Source of the DNA: Erythrocercus mccallii
Lineage: Eukaryota > Chordata > Aves > Passeriformes > Dicruridae
Direction of reading: 5' to 3'
Length of the DNA stretch: 64,000 nucleotides
NCBI GenBank assembly: GCA_013397435.1
Contig: VZRG01000265.1
Location: 248,001 to 312,000, forward strand
The notes beneath the pieces are model-generated. The model was not told where the DNA came from, did not search any database, and saw only the letters and a program-made list of their open reading frames with translations. Below, in pieces: positions 41,040 to 52,800 of the stretch. The position numbers were made by a program, and so were the translations under genes. The stretch's first letter is position 1. Each line of letters opens with the position of its first letter.

Positions 41040-41460
41040 AAAATGGAAGGACGGGACACCGCCACTGCCCTAACGGCAAACCATGATAACTCAACAGCAG
41101 CCATGCACAAGCAATGGCAGAAGAAGCAGGAGGTGGTGGAGCCAGGATCCCATTGCTGAGAATGTGGCAGGGGTTGTCGTGCCCCTGACATCCAGCACAG
41201 CCCCAGGATTGGCAGGAAGGCAGCTTCTCTGTGCTGCACACCAGCATCCCCAAAGACTCCAGGGCTGCAGAGCCAGGGGAAGTTCTCTGCTGCAAGACAG
41301 CAAATTCCCACCTCTGCTGAGCTGATACCCATGCGCATCATCTCCAGATGTGCTCAGCCTCAGGCACAAAGTCCCTGTGTCAGCTGAGGGACTGCCACTC
41401 TTGCTGGTGACAGCCCCACGGCCACACCACTACGTACAATGGTGGGTGCATGTCTCAGGG
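41040..41460. mobile_element. GC-rich repeat-like block, family not recognised
   Basis: About 420 bases with clearly higher GC than the surrounding intron, abrupt at the left edge and grading off on the right. It has many TG and CA dinucleotides and a few surviving CpGs, the pattern left when a methylated GC-rich insertion decays. Composition resembles avian ERV LTR DNA, and ORFs of 80-120 codons open in several frames at once, which is a composition effect. I could not name the family or find terminal TG...CA ends. Confidence 0.4.
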
Positions 41461-42938
41461 ACTGCATGCAGCCCAACGTGGGAAGCACAGAGTGTCTGAG
41501 TCAGGCAGTCGTTCTACTTTGCTTTTTAAAGTCAGCCCTCCCAGAGCAACTCACACCACTAGTTTGGTCAAATTTTGAGAAGCCAATCCTAGGCTGTCCA
41601 GCCATTTCTTCACTCTCTACCATTCACCATGGAGACAACCCATGCCAAGGGAAGGGTGAGGAGGAAGGATGGCAGCAAGAATGCAGACAAGTGAGCATCT
41701 CAAAGACCTCTGTGAACCACAGAGCCCAAAGAAAGACACAGTGGAGAGAAGAGCAAGGATGGGGATTAACTTCCAGGGGGAAACAAAAAATGCTCTACCA
41801 CAATAATTTGCTTGGGTGGGGATTTTGTTCTTTTTCTAAGGCAAACTAGAATCAGTTGATTCCCAAAGCTGGCGAATCTGTACCTTGGCCAAGTTAAGTT
41901 GCAACAGGTAATATTTACCACAGATCCTTCCACAATTTCACTTACCTCTGGGAAAAGCACATTAAACCACACTAGAGGCAGATATTCACAAAACTAGATC
42001 ACTATCTCCACAGTAACACCCTTCACCCCTTGAAATCAAAAACAAGCCCAAAATATCTAATTCTATTCTGGAATGCTTCACCACTCCCTCTTTTCAGCAT
42101 TGCCTCATATTTGCCACTTTTGGTATCTCTTCTTGTGTGCCTAGTCACCTTCCCAAAGGTGCTCTGAAAGACTGACAAAATAATCTTTGTCTCTCCTGTG
42201 AATTTCCACTTCTGTTTTCACTGCCTGTTAGATGTAATCATTAGTTCTCTATTTCTGTATCCCTTAATTCTGTTTTTCATGGAAGTCCTGTCACCTCCTT
42301 CCCTGTAATTTCTCGAATTCACACATTCTTGCTGGCCACCACAGCTAATGTATTTTCTACTGAGCTATCTGCTGTTTTTATTATCACTCTGCCAGCTGGC
42401 CTATTTGGCTCTCTTCTTCAGCTTCTTATCCTGCTTCCGAACATCTTTAACGTCTTTGAACTCCTCTACTCATTTCCCTATTTCTCAAATGAGACGGTGA
42501 TTTCTTCGCCATTTTCTATGGAAACCTTCTGCCCCCTTCTATCCCACTCTATTAACATCTTCCTTATTCTCTGTACTCTCAGCGCTCATACTCCATTTGC
42601 CTTGCTCTCCTGGTCCTTGCTTAACTGCCCTTATCTACCTGCCTTCAAATACTTCATAAACTGGGGCTTAAAATAACCTGAAACACCAAACCCCTCTACA
42701 ATCACATTGTTATAAAATTATCATCCTCATTAATTTTCTCTCCTGTGACATTTAGCAGGCCAGTAAATTACATTCCATTTGTATTTCTTCAATTGTAATT
42801 CATAAAGGTGACTGTTCTTCTGGAGTCACACCAATCCAACACAATCCCTATAAACCATGACTCCCTTTTCCAGAAAAATGATAAGCTCAGAAGCAGACCA
42901 GCTCCCACATGAGGACACATGGTTTCTAAAAAAGAAAG
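41461..42938. other. Intron 1 sequence between the GC-rich block and the LTR
   Basis: The pyrimidine-rich plus strand at 42030-42660 opens a 115-codon ORF (42329-42676) that looks hydrophobic only because of T/C-rich codons. No gene or known repeat is recognised. Confidence 0.5.
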
Positions 42939-44033
42939 AGTATTGGGTTTGCATAGCCTGGTTTTGGTAACAGTGAGCCACAGGTTGCTCCTTTGAAAAG
43001 CTGCTAGAAGCTTCCACCATGTACCGCAGAGCCAATCCCTGGTGGCTCCAAAAGCAGATGTGCTGCTGGCCAAGGCTGAGCCTGTTAGAAATAGTGGTAA
43101 CACCTCTATGATACACATTTAAGAAGAAAGAAAAAGAAATGTTGTGCTACTGTAATTGTGGTCAGAGAAAAGCAGAGCAAGAACATGTGAGAACAACTCT
43201 CCAGGTACCAAGGTGAGTAAAGAAGAGGGAGAGGAGCTGCTCCAGACCCTAGAGTTGAGATTCTCCAGCAGCATGTGGTGATGATCACAGTGAAGCAGCT
43301 CTGTCCCAAGCCCGTTGATATCCTCAGGGAAACAGAGAACCACCTGCAGCCCATGGAGATGCACAGGGGTGCAGAGATCCACCCACAGCCCGTGGACGAG
43401 CCTGTGCCCATGGAAGGATGCCTGGGAAGAGGCTGTGACTCTGTGGCAGACCTGTGGAGAGAGGGCCCCTGCTCCCAGGCTGGAGCAGCCTGTCCTTGGA
43501 GGACTGCACCCCATGGAAGAGTGATCCACACTGCAGCAGCTTGAGAGGGACAGGTGCCCATGGGAGGGACTCACGTTGCATCAGTTCACAGAGAGCTGTT
43601 GCTCACGAGACAGAGCCAAGCCAGAGAAGTTCACGGACAGCTGTGTCCCCTGGGAGGGACTCCACGGTGCAGCAGGGGAATGACTCCTCTCCCTGAGCAG
43701 CAGAAGAAACCATGGGTGATAAAGTGACCATTCCCCATCTCCCTGCACCGTTGGTGGCAGGATGTAGAGGAAAGCAAGGGTGGGGAAGGGTGTTTTTAAG
43801 GGTTTATTTTACTTCTTTTTGTCCTGTTCTGATTTTGTTAGTAATAAATTCCTTTCATATCCCTAGTTGAGTCTGTTTCGCCCTTGATGGTATTTGATGA
43901 GTGAACTCTCCCAGTCCTTATCTTAACCCATGAACCCTTTGTTAAATTTTCTCTCCTCTGTCCAGCCGTGGAGGGGAGTGAGAGAGCAGCTTTTTCTGGC
44001 TGCCAAGCATCCGGCCTGCATCAACCCACTACA
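42939..44033 (+). mobile_element. Solo LTR of an avian endogenous retrovirus (about 1.1 kb)
   Basis: The sequence opens TATTGGGTTTGCATAGCCTG, continues with GCTGCTAGAAGCTTCC and GCCAAGGCTGAGCC, and ends with CAACCCACTACA. I recognise these as the two ends and interior of a long LTR family common in neoavian genomes. An AATAAA at 43843-43848 followed by GTTGAGTCTGTTTCGCCC fits the R/U5 part, so the LTR is in plus orientation, antisense to PIEZO2. The middle part (about 43260-43680) is GC-rich with imperfect internal repeats around GGGAGGGACTC. The 5' TG appears mutated to AG and I see no convincing target duplication. No gag, pol or env follows, so this is a solo LTR. The ORFs of about 150 codons on the minus strand are shadows. 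Confidence 0.85.
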
Positions 44034-45684
44034 GTCTTTTTTGCTGGAAAATGCAGGCAGTATTTTACCGTGAGCTAGGGAAACCTGTTTATCTCTTAAT
44101 AGAAGACTTTAAATTCACCCACCAGCTACCTTATATATACTTTCAAATGCCTCCTCTGTGTGTTCACACACCCTCCTAGTTATATAAAAAAAAAAAAATT
44201 CATTCCCACCACTATGCCTGAATTTTTAATATTCTGCTGTCTCAGTCTTGTTCCAGCGGTAGGATTTTCATACATTTTCACCTGGAAGGATAATGCAGGG
44301 TAAAACTCCTTCATCTACCAATTCTAGTACTGGAGGAATCATTAATTTATACCTCTCCTAGAGATTTATAGCAATTACCACAAAAAGAAATCAGATCACT
44401 TCATGTAGTAAAACTAGATACATCTACACTTCCACATTTTTGTCAGGTGATTTACTTCACTACTCATTAAGGAAATCAGTAATGCCACAAAGACAACATA
44501 ATCAGCAAGATAATCCATTACTACTATACAGAAGATAAAACTGGACTTCCCTCTGCAAAATCTTGTGCTTTGTAAGAGAGCCTTCACCCCAGCCAATAAA
44601 CTAGGCAGTATAACTGGTGATGTCTGCACAGGCAATATTTAAACAAACAAACAAACAAACAAAATATTTAACAAACAAAGAAACCAAAAACCTTTCTGAA
44701 ATCTTTTAACAGACAAAGTCATTCACAAGTTGCTAAAAGAGAGATCTTCAGAAAGAAACACACATTAAGCCACACATGTTTTTAGCAATCATTGGAAGTC
44801 TGGGCAGATACTACGCCTGACATTGAACACTGAACATTGGCAATTGTGGCTATTTTCTGCTATGCTATCTTTGACCCACAACCCAGCAAACGTTTTCAGC
44901 AGTGCTGGATATGTTCTGAACCATGCAAACCATTTGCACAGCTTTCTGGATTTGACCATGGTAAATTTATCTCACTCACTGAATGTTTTTATTCTCTTTA
45001 CAATTTTTACTAGCTTGTTTCATCTCATAGCTCTTCCACAGGATCTTTGGATTTTCTAGCATACCCTTTTACAGAGACCCTTTGATTGCTAAATGGTTAT
45101 GTTTCTACTCCCTAGGAAGCCAGCGAAAACTTTGATCACAGTGTTCAGTCTTATCTATGTGTCTTACAGATGTACCTAATGAAATCGTTACCATTGTACC
45201 GTGGTTCATATTCACACCTAATTCATATAGTTAAGGTTTTTTAGATAATTTTTCTTTCGGTAATAACCCAAATTTCAGATCTGTCAATGCACTGAAAGTA
45301 ACTCCTTTCAAGTTAACAGAACCCCATCATATATCTAAAGAAATGTATTTGGGGCTAAGTCTGACTTTTTCCCCTGCCTGTTAAATACTTGCAGAGGATT
45401 CTGATTTCTCTTACAGGACCACCATTTAAATTATTAGGATATAATTGTTTAATATTATCACTTTCAGCAATTCTGACTCAAAGAAACCATCATATCGCAT
45501 CTTGGCTATAATTATTTTTAAATTATAAGGTATTTCAGGTAGCACTATCCATTCTATAATTGACTAACATTATTTCCAAAATAAGAAGACAGATGATCAC
45601 TGTGGGATGCTGACCACTCAACACTCACAAGAAATCAATGCAAGATACAAAGATTCAAATACTACAAGGTCATTTGTGTCAGAA
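44034..45684. other. Intron 1 unique sequence between LTR and CR1
   Basis: AT-rich, with a 13-base A run at 44186-44198 and an AAAC tetranucleotide repeat at 44641-44664. No gene is supported. Confidence 0.6.
44641..44664. repeat. (AAAC)n microsatellite
   Basis: Five to six AAAC units without interruption. Confidence 0.92.
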
Positions 45685-46205
45685 ATAGTGAGGCCAGCAG
45701 AACCAGGGTAGCGATTGTCCTCCTGTACTGGGCACTGATGAGGTCACACCTTGAATCCTGTGTTCAGCTTTGGGCCCCTCACTACAAGAAGGACATTGAG
45801 GTGCTGGAGCATGTCCAGTGGGGCTGGTGAAGGGTCTGGAGCACAAGGCTTACAACCTGCAGCTGAGGGAGCTGGGGTTGTTCAGCCTGGAGAAAAGGAC
45901 ACTGAGGAGACCTTACCACTCTCTACACCTACCTCAAAGGACATCGTGGCAAAATGGGCATCAGTTCCTTTTCCCAGGTAACAAATGACAGGAGATGGTC
46001 TCTAGTCTCACAAGGGGAGGTTTAGCTTGGATATTGGGAGAAATTTCTTCTGTGGAAAGGTTGTCCAGTGGTAAAGTCACAATCCCTGGGGGTATTTTAA
46101 AGACATGTAGATGTGATTCTCAGGGACATGGTTTAGTGGGGGCAGTGCCAACAGCTGGATTTGTAAAGGTCTATTCCAACCTAAATTATTCTATTCTATC
46201 CTACT
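45685..46205 (+). mobile_element. CR1 LINE, truncated, 3' part
   Basis: CR1 phrases appear in the right order: AGAACCAGGGTAGCGATTGT, TACTGGGCACTGATGAGGTC, TTCAGCTTTGGGCCCCTCAC, GTTGTTCAGCCTGGAGAAAA, CAAGGGGAGGTTTAGCTTGG, ATTGGGAGAAATTTCTTC, and a tail of GGTCTATTCCAACC followed by ATTCTATTCTAT. The coding frame is broken by indels. It is antisense to PIEZO2. Short ORFs at 45751-45981 and 45995-46228 are remnants of this element. Confidence 0.9.
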
Positions 46206-49200
46206 CTATATTGCCTCTACCTTATTAGTTATGACCTCTTAGAAGCAACCTAAATGAGCTCTAAATGAGCCTTATTATACCATAACATAAAACTGACACG
46301 GAGCCAGGGTTAACTGCCATGACATATGCAATCTTTGCATAGCTCCTTTTTGCAAGAAAAGTGCAAAGGACAATATTAAATGATGGAAACAATTTGTTTG
46401 TGGTTTTTTTCTCAGAATACTGAACATTCATGAGGGACGTGAATCTGGTGTTCAGAAAACAGCAATTAAAATTAAAAAAAAGACAGAAGCAAAAAACAGC
46501 AGCAAAGGCTACTTTGACAGTCTAAGGAATCTTTTTACAATGTTCATGAGAAGAGACAATTATGCTACTGCTTGTGGCAGGAGCCTTTGAAAGGCAGTGT
46601 TTTCTGCCAGGATTTTGATAAAAACCAAAATGAAACAAGTAACTTTAATGTGCAAACAACACCAATAGTATCTTCACCTACAGTTTTGATTAACCACTTC
46701 ATGAAAGACGTTTTCCTTCTCTTGTGCCCAAACATGCTTAATATCTCCTTCTCCACTATTTGTGCATGCCCACAACATCATTAATTTATAGACATAATTT
46801 GCAGTCGTACACAGCCAGATGGCTTCTGCTGACTTTGACGTTGAATTTCAGATTATTTCTTATTTTAAGTGGAAGGAACAGTCTAATTAGATACAAACAT
46901 ACTTCAGTAATGAAGAGAATGACAAGCTGATTATTAGTTATCTGAAGTTACAACAGCAGTTTCTTTCTAATTTGGTGTCACATCTTCCTCTGATTTACTC
47001 AGCTTTGTGAAGATGGTGTGTTATATGTTATCTAATTCATGGAATTCAGACACTGGCATTTCCAAATAACCTTCTGGCACTGGCAGCCCTTGTTCTTGGA
47101 TAATTGCCTTGAGAATCATTATGGAGTTTAAAAAAAAATAAAAACTATATCTTTGCATCATGCACAAAAGAATTTGCTGACCTGAAATTGTAAAATCAAT
47201 TAATAATCAATTAAACAAATCCTAGCTGTGAACATCAGCATGTAAAAAAATACAACTATCAACTCTTGTAAAAACTGTTACTAATATATTTCTTACCTGA
47301 GCTTATTTAATATTCACTACCTCAAGGAAAAAAGAAAATAGTGTATGTTTACCTTGACTTACCTTGCTACCTTTAATAGTAATATGAATTTTAAAAATGC
47401 TACTCTGTAGCATGCTCGTCCTCCCCACCTTTGGAACATTTGATTCACTCCTTATGCACAGACATGGGATGCAAAGAGGAAACTTGCTGACTCTGATGGG
47501 TACCTCCAAGCAAGCATGATTCAGTAAATTACATGGAGTCTGACAATTCTGAGAGTCGGGCCCAACTGCCCTAGGTTTTTTCATTTCTCACATACTAGGA
47601 GAGGTACACCTACTCCTTGCTAGAATATCAGAAATATGTGAACATTTTGGTTACACGATCTTTATGAAACTCTGAAGATAAAATTACCAGTATCTTTAAA
47701 ACATTTTTTAAATACTCACTATTTTGATATTTCCCTGTAGATAAATTTACTTTTTCAATATCTTATATTTAGAAAAAGGAGATGATCTCACAATAAAACA
47801 CCAGTTTGAGCAACAGACGACATAGTACATGTTTTATCTGCAGTACTGCATGGTGGTGTTAATCTTTCTAAGAATGGAAAGGGCAACAGATACAGACAGT
47901 GAAAAATGAGAATTTAAAAACAGACTGTACATAAAAGCTACAGTAAGACTTGAGTATATTTCCCACAGCTACAACATCATAAAGAGCCCTCAGAAAATTC
48001 ATCTGGGCGCAGCTACAAGTACACCAATTATTGTTTCCCATATTTTAATCACCTGGCACCCAAGGGCAGCCCTGTGCAGAGCAAGAGAAGAAAACAGTGG
48101 TTGCATGTAACTTTTGGTACCAGTAACTTGCCTTTTATCAAATACTACATGCCACAAACAGTTTGACTTTTCATATGGTTAAACTGTAACTCCTCCCATG
48201 TTTCTTGTAAAATGAAAGAGTCTAGGGAAGGGAATTTCCAATACACAGTGGGCTGACCCTCTAAAAGCAGCACAGTTAACTGAACACTGCACTCAAAGAA
48301 ATAAATAATAAATCTTGCAGTTTTCAGGGGGAAAAAAATGGAAACAATTCCTTCAGCTGGATTTATAGAACCCAGTACAAAGATTCTTTGAATGATCAGC
48401 ACAAAGTGCTTCATATGGCCAAAACACAAGCCAGTTTTTCAAATACTTGTTTCAAAATTGCAACCTAACAGTAAAATAACTACTGCTAAAAGTAATTTGT
48501 CAGTTCTACATGAGATGGAGGTCATGTAGGAGAAAAGTATGCAATAAAGAAACATGCAGAGCTGATTTTTTTCCTGTGGTTTTAAAACAAATTAGCTGTC
48601 AAAGATATGCGGAATAACAAGAAATACTGACTAATTAAAAATATTCAAGTATGTGAACATGATTGCTGGGAAAATAATGCCAATAATTTACTGGCTAGTT
48701 AGCTCCTTAGAACAGCCAGCTTTGGACAGCTCTTGAAGTTGGGAATAAACTTTGTAGGTCTTGTATTAATTCATCATTCCATTCATTGCAAGTCAGTGAC
48801 TGATGGCAGTGCCAATGTTACAGAATAACATTCATTAATAATCAGCACTTTCAGATGAGAAACCCAAGTTCAACTTCTCTGAGCTTTTGGGTGCATTTCA
48901 TATGCACCCAAACACAGCAAATCAAACATGCTCTACATATACAGGCTATAATTAATTTATTTATTTTAAAACCAAGAACAGAAATCTGCACTCTCATGAG
49001 ATTTTAGGTACCAATGAGTTTACACAAAGACTGAAGAAACAATTCCTCCCAGCAGGACTTTCAAGATCTGCTGCTACACAGTTTAGGATCAAAACTCAAA
49101 AGCCACAACTAGAACATCTTGAAGAACATACACTGAGGCATCTACTTTCACGTGAGGCGAGAGAGTTCAGGATTTACTGCAAAGACTTAATGCTTAGGTC

Positions 49201-49479
49201 CTTAAATGAAAAATGAGGAAGAAAAGTTCGTAGAAGTTCTGCCTGGGTAGCAGTGCTGACTGTTCAGATATAATATCCAAACATCAATTTATTTTTACTT
49301 GTGAGCCTTTGATCACAGTTTGAAAGTTCAGGGCTGGTTTTTGGGGTGGCTTTTTGTTTGGTTTGGCTTTTCTTTTTTAAGGAACAATAAAAATGGTAAA
49401 TGTCTACTTTCTGTTTGTCACACTCAAACAAGGCCAAAAAGTTCCCAATCCAGTGTCCCTTAGGACATTCAGTGTGAGC
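46206..49479. other. Intron 1 unique sequence
   Basis: AT-rich intronic DNA, including the possibly conserved stretch at 46560-47130 and a perfect 11-bp inverted repeat at 48886-48912. No gene is supported. Confidence 0.6.
48886..48912. repeat. Perfect inverted repeat, 11-bp arms
   Basis: TTTGGGTGCAT and ATGCACCCAAA flank a five-base spacer TTCAT. The arms match at all 11 positions. Confidence 0.92.
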
Positions 49480-49890
49480 CCCTGGGCTGTATCAAACACA
49501 GCATAGCCAAGGGAAGGGATTACTCCCTTTCCTCAGCTATCATTAAACCACATGCAATTTTGGCCCCTCTCAGGAAAATAAGTATGTTGATAAACTTCAA
49601 AAAATCCAGGGGAGAGTCCCAAAGACAGTGGAGGCTGAGGGACCCAGGCTCATTCAGCTCCAAGACACGGCAGTTTTGTGGTCACTTCACAGCAGCCCCC
49701 TGATCTAAGGGGAGTTATAGAAAAGACAGCTCCAGGCTCTTTACAAACGTACCTACTGAGATACAATGGCTAGAAACAAAAATTGGGAAGATATTAGAGA
49801 CGAAGGGAAATGAAAGAAATGAAATCCCAATAATTGTGAGATTAACTAAGCACTGGAGGAGGCTGTAAACCTCGATTCTCAGCAATTTTC
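49480..49890 (+). mobile_element. Old CR1 LINE fragment
   Basis: The opening CTGGGCTGTATCAAACACAG and GCATAGCCAAGGGAAGGGAT correspond to a CR1 CTAGGCTGCATCAAAAG-type and GCGTGGCCAG-type pair of phrases. A later GTTGATAAACTTC and ATCCAGGGGAGAGTCCCAAAG match the CR1 CCAGAGGAGAGCCACAAAG-type phrase. The element is diverged and deleted internally; the right end is uncertain and may extend to about 50000. Confidence 0.6.
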
Positions 49891-52800
49891 AACACCCAAC
49901 AGGAAAAAGCCCTGAGCAATCACAGTTAAGTTCAGCATTGCATTGAGCTGGAGATTGGAGAGATCTCGGGAGGTGACTCCCAGCCTGGGATGCTGTGAGG
50001 AGGGAAACAGCAAGACTGACCAATGCCCCTCCCATCATCACCCCAGAAGCCTGGGGCAGGGGTTGGCAGGGGTGTGGCCAACCTCAACTGCTTCATGAAA
50101 AACCCAAATGAAACAACTGTGGAATTACTCACCCCAGAGAAGAATATTATTCTTTATCCTCAAAACAGAGGCTCACGCCAGTGACTTGGCTAGCTCATTC
50201 TTTATGTTGTCTTTTTTTTAAACAACTGCTATATTCTCATTTCTGAGTATTTCAAGGACGACTAACACACATTAATTATGCAGGCAGGATACTCTAGTAA
50301 TGAGACCTTCTTGTTCCTTCTAGTTTGCAATATTGTGTAGCATTGGAACAATCTTGCTGCTATTCCATTCCAAGAGCAACAGGAAACAGCAAACTCCATA
50401 GGGGGAAGAAACAAACGGAACTCTCCCAAATACAGTAACAGTAAATACAGGCAGGAAATAACCTGATATTCTTCTTCTGCAATTCTAGCAACTCCAACTG
50501 CTACATCCTCTGGGGCACACTAATGACCACTTGTGACCTTCTGCCATTTCCTTACTATTGCCAGCATGGCTCACCCAGCAGCCAAGTTGTAGGAAACAAG
50601 ATGTGTATATTACCTCTTTTCTCTGTTTTAATGTGGACTTCTCTAACATGAGGGGTGAACTTAAATTATTAGGTCAGCCTTGATTTCTACCCTCCAAACT
50701 GCACACTGGGATTGTCTTGTACCTCCTCAGTCTGTCTACATGCTATGACAAAAATGCAGGCATCAGGAGAGGCTTATTGAGGCTGCCAAAATCTGACAGT
50801 GGCTTATCTGACATAAAGTTATTGTATCCCTAAGCAATTTATGCACAAAATCACTGTGGTACAGTAAACTGCAAGGATCTTTTTTTAAAACACACATAAA
50901 ATGAGTATGCTTACTTATGCTTTCAGCAAATTAACAAGAAAAATATCTGTCAAAATCTTCGAGCAACTGTGAAGCTTTACATGCAGATGGCAATGAAAAG
51001 CTGCAAGAAATGGGCCATGTTTATGTACACCAACAGCATCACGATGGAGTTCATTCACTCAGTTCAATAAAAACAAGTGGCTAACAAGTTAAACACCTCA
51101 AGGTTAGAGAACATGTGACAACCAAGTCTATATACAGGTTTATAAGAAGAAGTGTAATGAAAATCATGAACTATAGAGATTGCAGTTGAAACATATTTTC
51201 ATTTGTTTGGGGTAGTTGCCCAATTATACTCTAAAGTGACTGAAGAAAGTCGTAAACTTGATTACCAGATACTTTGTTTTTAAGAACATAGCAAAGACAC
51301 TTTATTTAAAGCAAATTTTTAAAAAGCTGGTTATTGATTTTCTTTCAATTTTGAGAGAATAAGCTATGGAAGTGGTGATTTTTGTTACATACCACTACAC
51401 TGCAAATACATATACCCCACATTAGCTAACAAACTTCACAGATCTTTATTCTCCAAATTACAGTTATTTGACCTGTTATTAAATATCTAGACAAGAAAGA
51501 AGGAGGATGAGTAAGAAGAAGAATAATCAAAATTACTATGCAGCTTTTCTAGCTGATGGTACAGTTATCACAACAGAACTTCTTTGGCCAACACCACTAC
51601 AACATGAAGAAAACAATTTTATTATTTAGCATACAGAAAAAGCACAAATATTTCTCTATGACTTTCTATACAGAAATATACAATTACTGCCCTCAAAGAA
51701 AATCTTGATGGTGTCAATGACTCATGCAAAAGCAAAGAAAATAATTACAATTCTATGCTTGCAACTGGAAGAGTCCTTCAAAATACATGCACCACAAAGT
51801 CTGGTTTCTGTAAATTTTTGAAGGGTTAAAACATTTTGTTTCTTTTAACTTGTTGTTTTGTAGAAGTGTATTTAGGTATGTAACTGTGTCAAAAAACCAC
51901 AGTGTTATTAAGAAATATAATAGGGCAGGTTTTTAAAATTCTAAGCACAGAGTGAAGAAGCAATGAATTGAAACATGTTTTTGAATACTACTTTAAACAG
52001 TATTGTCATAGATGAAAACGTGATCTAATATTTATTTGTGGCTGTAAAAGTTTTCTACATACATGAAGATTTGTGGAGACAAATTTCCCTCACTTTCCTC
52101 TGGCTTATGAATTAATCTATTCTTGGTGACCAGGAAATTGTGATTCTGAATGTTGTTCTGAAAGCCACAAATATAACTAGGGAAGAAAAGCACAATACAA
52201 ACAGATGCAGCCTCTATGCAACCATTTTGCATATTCCAGGCATTTCCCAATATATAAGAATGTAATAAAATGAAATTCAGAGTGTCACTATACTTGTTTG
52301 CTAGATTTCCTTGAGAAGCAAATCAACATCAGAGATACATAATGCTGTAATCAACATCACCTTTTACAGCTGGAGATTTACCAATTTGGATAAAGGCTTA
52401 CTATCAAACTGCGAAAGTGTGGAGGGTCACATTCCCTAGTATGTTTCACTGATCATTGCTTTCCAAGCCTTTGCAACCTCAACCTGCACTTAAAAAAAGC
52501 TAAACAGAAGTTAACATACACATGCAACCTGGAATACATGAATGCTAGCAAAAGGAGTTTAGTGTTCCTCAAATTACCTAGGAGGCAATTTCTTTAATAG
52601 CACATCTTTTAACCAAAATGTGGCTTAAAAAAAAAAAAATCAACATTTTATTGAGTGGCATTAGCATGACTAGGAAAAAGACAGCACCTGTTCTTGTTTA
52701 GCATCTCTAACCACACAGTGTTTGGCATGTGGTTGCACAATAGGAGTCCAGAGCACATCCCCTTAACTGTTCAGGAAATCATTTCCAGTCACCTATGCAA

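Noticed and set aside
41439..41849. 136-codon plus-strand ORF
   Set aside because: It starts at the edge of the GC-rich repeat-like block and has no recognisable domain or splice context.
43106..43574. Two 151-codon minus-strand ORFs and several plus-strand ORFs
   Set aside because: They fall inside the GC-rich part of the ERV LTR, overlap each other in different frames, and are not retroviral gag, pol or env.
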